Assembly (NCBI GenBank): GCA_013287095.1 | Contig: JABDEJ010000053.1 | Coordinates: 1-16,608 of the forward strand | Reading direction: 5' to 3' | DNA from: Bacteroidota bacterium | GTDB lineage: Bacteria; Bacteroidota; Bacteroidia; CAILMK01 | Length of the DNA stretch: 16,608 bases | Shown: piece after piece, positions 14,630-16,608 of the stretch | Layout: each line of letters starts with the position of its first letter | How positions within the stretch are numbered: the stretch's first letter is position 1 | Notes under the pieces: model-generated | Databases searched by the model: none | What the model was told of the DNA's origin: nothing | What the model saw: the letters and a program-made list of their open reading frames with translations, nothing else | Translations under genes and position numbers: made by a program

Positions 14630-15445
14630 ATGAAAAGGACAATCTATGCGTTGGTTGCATTTATTTTGCTCATAATGAGCCTGAATTCATGCAAGAAACC
14701 ACCTGAGTCATCTCCTGCACCGGTATATAACATGAATTTTACTTTGTCTGCCGGGACAGCGCCGCTGTTGCCTGGCCCTGGCCATGTAGTTACAAATACT
14801 ACGTTGAGGTATTATTTGAACTATGTGCAGTTTTACGTTGGTTATCCACGGCTTGAAAAAGCAGATGGCACGGAGGTGCCTATCACTAACCTTTTTGTAG
14901 TGGAATTTAATGATGAGCCTGTCGCCACTCCAAATTCGGTCTATAACAATACATTTAGCTTTTCGGTACCAGCGGGTACCTATACTGGCATAAAATTTGG
15001 GATTGGCGTCCCTGATAAAATATTAGATACCATTAAGCATTTTCATTATGGTCTTAACGATCCATTAAGCGCGGATTATTGGGGCATGCTTTGGCCAGGT
15101 GTAGATAGTGTTATCAGGAACATTGCCATTGATATGTTGGCAGATACTTCAAAACAGCAAAACCAGGCCGTAAACAGGGACTATACTTTCCACATCCTGG
15201 AGGATGCGCCCAATTCCCATGCAGTAAATATCTATTCAGATATACTTTTCCCTGAAGCCTTTACAGTTAGCAACGGGGACAGTCGGACGGACACGTTCAA
15301 TCTGGACTTTAACAAGGTATTCTTCAACATCGCCAACCCCATTGATCTCAGGAACAGCGTTTCCGGGGATATGAATACAGCCCAGAATATTCCGCTCGGC
15401 GAAATGATCAATAAAAACTTTTACAGTTCAATAACTTTAAAATAG
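14630..15445 (+). CDS. mbnP: MbnP-like copper-binding lipoprotein (metallo-mystery pair partner)
   Basis: 271 aa. An SPII signal (MKRTIYALVAFILLIMSLNSC) has the lipobox ending at Cys21. The mature part fits the MbnP family: an opening strand YNMNFTLSAGTAPL, the conserved LRYYLNYVQFYVGYPRL (59-75), PAGTYTGIKFGIGVPD (114-129), a Trp-containing loop DPLSADYWGMLWPGVDS (144-160), and a late strand YTFHILE. In characterised pairs the di-heme enzyme MbnH converts one MbnP tryptophan to kynurenine, which then helps bind Cu(I). Only two tryptophans exist here, W151 and W155, so one of them is the predicted target. The MbnH-like gene begins 7 bp after the stop, a clear two-gene operon. The protein should be anchored in the outer membrane or periplasmic face, with a role in copper handling. 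There is no methanobactin synthesis gene in the window, as in most members of this family. Confidence 0.85.
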   Translation: MKRTIYALVAFILLIMSLNSCKKPPESSPAPVYNMNFTLSAGTAPLLPGPGHVVTNTTLRYYLNYVQFYVGYPRLEKADGTEVPITNLFVVEFNDEPVATPNSVYNNTFSFSVPAGTYTGIKFGIGVPDKILDTIKHFHYGLNDPLSADYWGMLWPGVDSVIRNIAIDMLADTSKQQNQAVNRDYTFHILEDAPNSHAVNIYSDILFPEAFTVSNGDSRTDTFNLDFNKVFFNIANPIDLRNSVSGDMNTAQNIPLGEMINKNFYSSITLK

Positions 15446-15452
15446 AATAAAG

Positions 15453-16608
15453 ATGGGCTACATATTAAAGAATTTCCGGCAAAAGCCCATCTATCTCTTG
15501 ATGGGATGCCTGGTTTTAATAGCATCCGGATGTCACCAACCTGGCACTAAACCATCAACTTTTAGTACCACGCCTTATGTCTATCCGGCCTTGCCTGATT
15601 ATGTGCCTCCCGTGCAATTATATATCCCAGCTGACAATCCTGAAACCGTAGAAGGTATTGCCCTTGGCAGAGACTTGTTTTATGATTCCATTTTATCAAG
15701 TGATTATCACCATGCCTGTGCAAGCTGTCACCATCAGGCTTACGCTTTTACAGACAGGGGCAATCCATTGAGCAAAGGAGTGAATGACAGCCTTGGAACA
15801 TTTAATTCCATGGCGCTTTTCAATATACCCTGGGAAAGGGGCGGTTTTTTCTGGAATGCCCGTGCACCCATACTTGATTCCCAGATCGTAGGCCCTGTGC
15901 CCAATACCAAAGAAATGAACCTGCCTTGGTCCCAGGCTGTGGCACGCCTGCAGGCCAGCAACATGTACCCAGGGTTGTTTAACAAGGCTTTTGGTACAAC
16001 CGTTATTACCAAAGAATTAACAGTAAAAGCCATTGCACAGTTTTTAAGAACAATCGTTTCATTCAATTCTAAGTTTGATAGTGTACAGCAAGGACTTGCG
16101 CATTTTGATTCTGCTGAGTATCTTGGCTATCAGTTGTTTTTTGGGGATCCCGTTGCCAATACTGACCCAACGAATCATATTGTACCGCAAGGACACAGGT
16201 TGCCTGGCACAGGGGTGGATTGTTTTCATTGTCATGCCAATCCCGATTTTGTACCTGAAATGATTATATCCAACAGCCAGGTTTTGATGAACGATGGTTT
16301 GGGAACGATAAACTTAAAAGTGCCTTCTTTACGGAACAATAAGTTTTCAGCGCCTTATATGAGTGATGGGAGTTTCCCTAATCTTGACAGCGTGATTGCG
16401 CACTATGACCATGAGGTTGATCCCAAATCGCCTTATGTAAGTTCAATAATGTATGCCAAAAAATATACGGAACCCGGTGCGCCATACCAATTGGCAACAC
16501 CTCACATGGAACTGTCTGCGAAAGAAAAAGCAGGGTTCATCGCTTTTTTAAATACTTTGAACGATTACAGCCTGCTTACAAACCCGGCATACAGCAACCC
16601 GTTTATAC
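15453..16608 (+). CDS. mbnH: MbnH-like di-heme cytochrome c peroxidase family protein, partial at right edge
   Basis: 385 complete codons are visible with no stop. The end (FIAFLNTLNDYSLLTNPAYSNPF) matches the usual C-terminus of this family, so only a few codons should be missing. An N-terminal hydrophobic segment ends in LIASGC (Cys27), a probable lipobox; LMGC at Cys19 is an alternative. Heme sites are CASCH (C89, C92, H93) and CFHCH (C257, C260, H261). Met303 in SAPYMSDGSF is in the place of the distal ligand of the high-potential heme of bacterial cytochrome c peroxidases. GFFWNARAPILDSQIVGPV (131-149) is the inter-heme region. The protein is expected to draw electrons from a tryptophan of the MbnP protein encoded 7 bp upstream, rather than simply to detoxify peroxide. 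It would sit at the periplasmic membrane face, and c-type heme attachment requires the cytochrome c maturation machinery elsewhere in the genome. Confidence 0.9.
   Translation, partial: MGYILKNFRQKPIYLLMGCLVLIASGCHQPGTKPSTFSTTPYVYPALPDYVPPVQLYIPADNPETVEGIALGRDLFYDSILSSDYHHACASCHHQAYAFTDRGNPLSKGVNDSLGTFNSMALFNIPWERGGFFWNARAPILDSQIVGPVPNTKEMNLPWSQAVARLQASNMYPGLFNKAFGTTVITKELTVKAIAQFLRTIVSFNSKFDSVQQGLAHFDSAEYLGYQLFFGDPVANTDPTNHIVPQGHRLPGTGVDCFHCHANPDFVPEMIISNSQVLMNDGLGTINLKVPSLRNNKFSAPYMSDGSFPNLDSVIAHYDHEVDPKSPYVSSIMYAKKYTEPGAPYQLATPHMELSAKEKAGFIAFLNTLNDYSLLTNPAYSNPFI

Noticed and set aside
15740..16066. 108-codon minus-strand open frame inside the MbnH-like gene
   Set aside because: The plus strand encodes both heme motifs across it; no independent evidence for the antisense product.

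Overview
The window reads as chromosomal DNA of a Bacteroidota bacterium, most likely from the Chitinophagia/Sphingobacteriia side of the phylum. The evidence is phylum-specific: a type B (CHU_C) and a type A C-terminal sorting domain of the type IX secretion system (T9SS), many Ig/PKD-like repeat proteins, almost no Shine-Dalgarno sequences, promoter candidates resembling TAnnTTTG, and SPII lipoproteins. No tRNA, rRNA, CRISPR array, transposase or integrase was seen.

Left third (1-7393, all minus strand): a cluster of secreted repeat proteins. Read in the direction of transcription it is two versions of one module. Module A (7393 to 3622) is a 75-bp control block, a 63-aa small ORF, a 208-aa PKD-like protein, a hairpin, and an 880-aa protein with six Ig-like repeats. 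Module B (3602 to 1483) is a homologous 75-bp block, a 62-aa small ORF, a 208-aa paralogue, a hairpin, and a 346-aa PKD-like protein with a T9SS type B domain. A large secreted protein with a DUF11-like domain follows and runs off the left edge. The small ORFs and control blocks are the least explained part of the window.

Middle (7468-12692): two exported peptidases in the same direction, an M14 zinc carboxypeptidase-like enzyme and an S9A prolyl oligopeptidase. Both keep their catalytic residues and together suit extracytoplasmic peptide degradation. A convergent T9SS type A cargo protein follows, separated by a two-way terminator.

Right part (12693-16608): a 299-aa secreted protein of unknown function; a convergent, very Lys/Asp-rich secreted repeat protein of 142 aa; then an MbnP-like lipoprotein followed after 7 bp by an MbnH-like di-heme cytochrome c peroxidase (partial at the right edge, probably missing only a few codons). 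The last two form the known MbnP/MbnH pair, in which the di-heme enzyme oxidises a tryptophan of its partner to build a copper site.

Every gene seems to make an exported or surface product except perhaps the two small ORFs, so the region is largely about the cell envelope and the outside of the cell.
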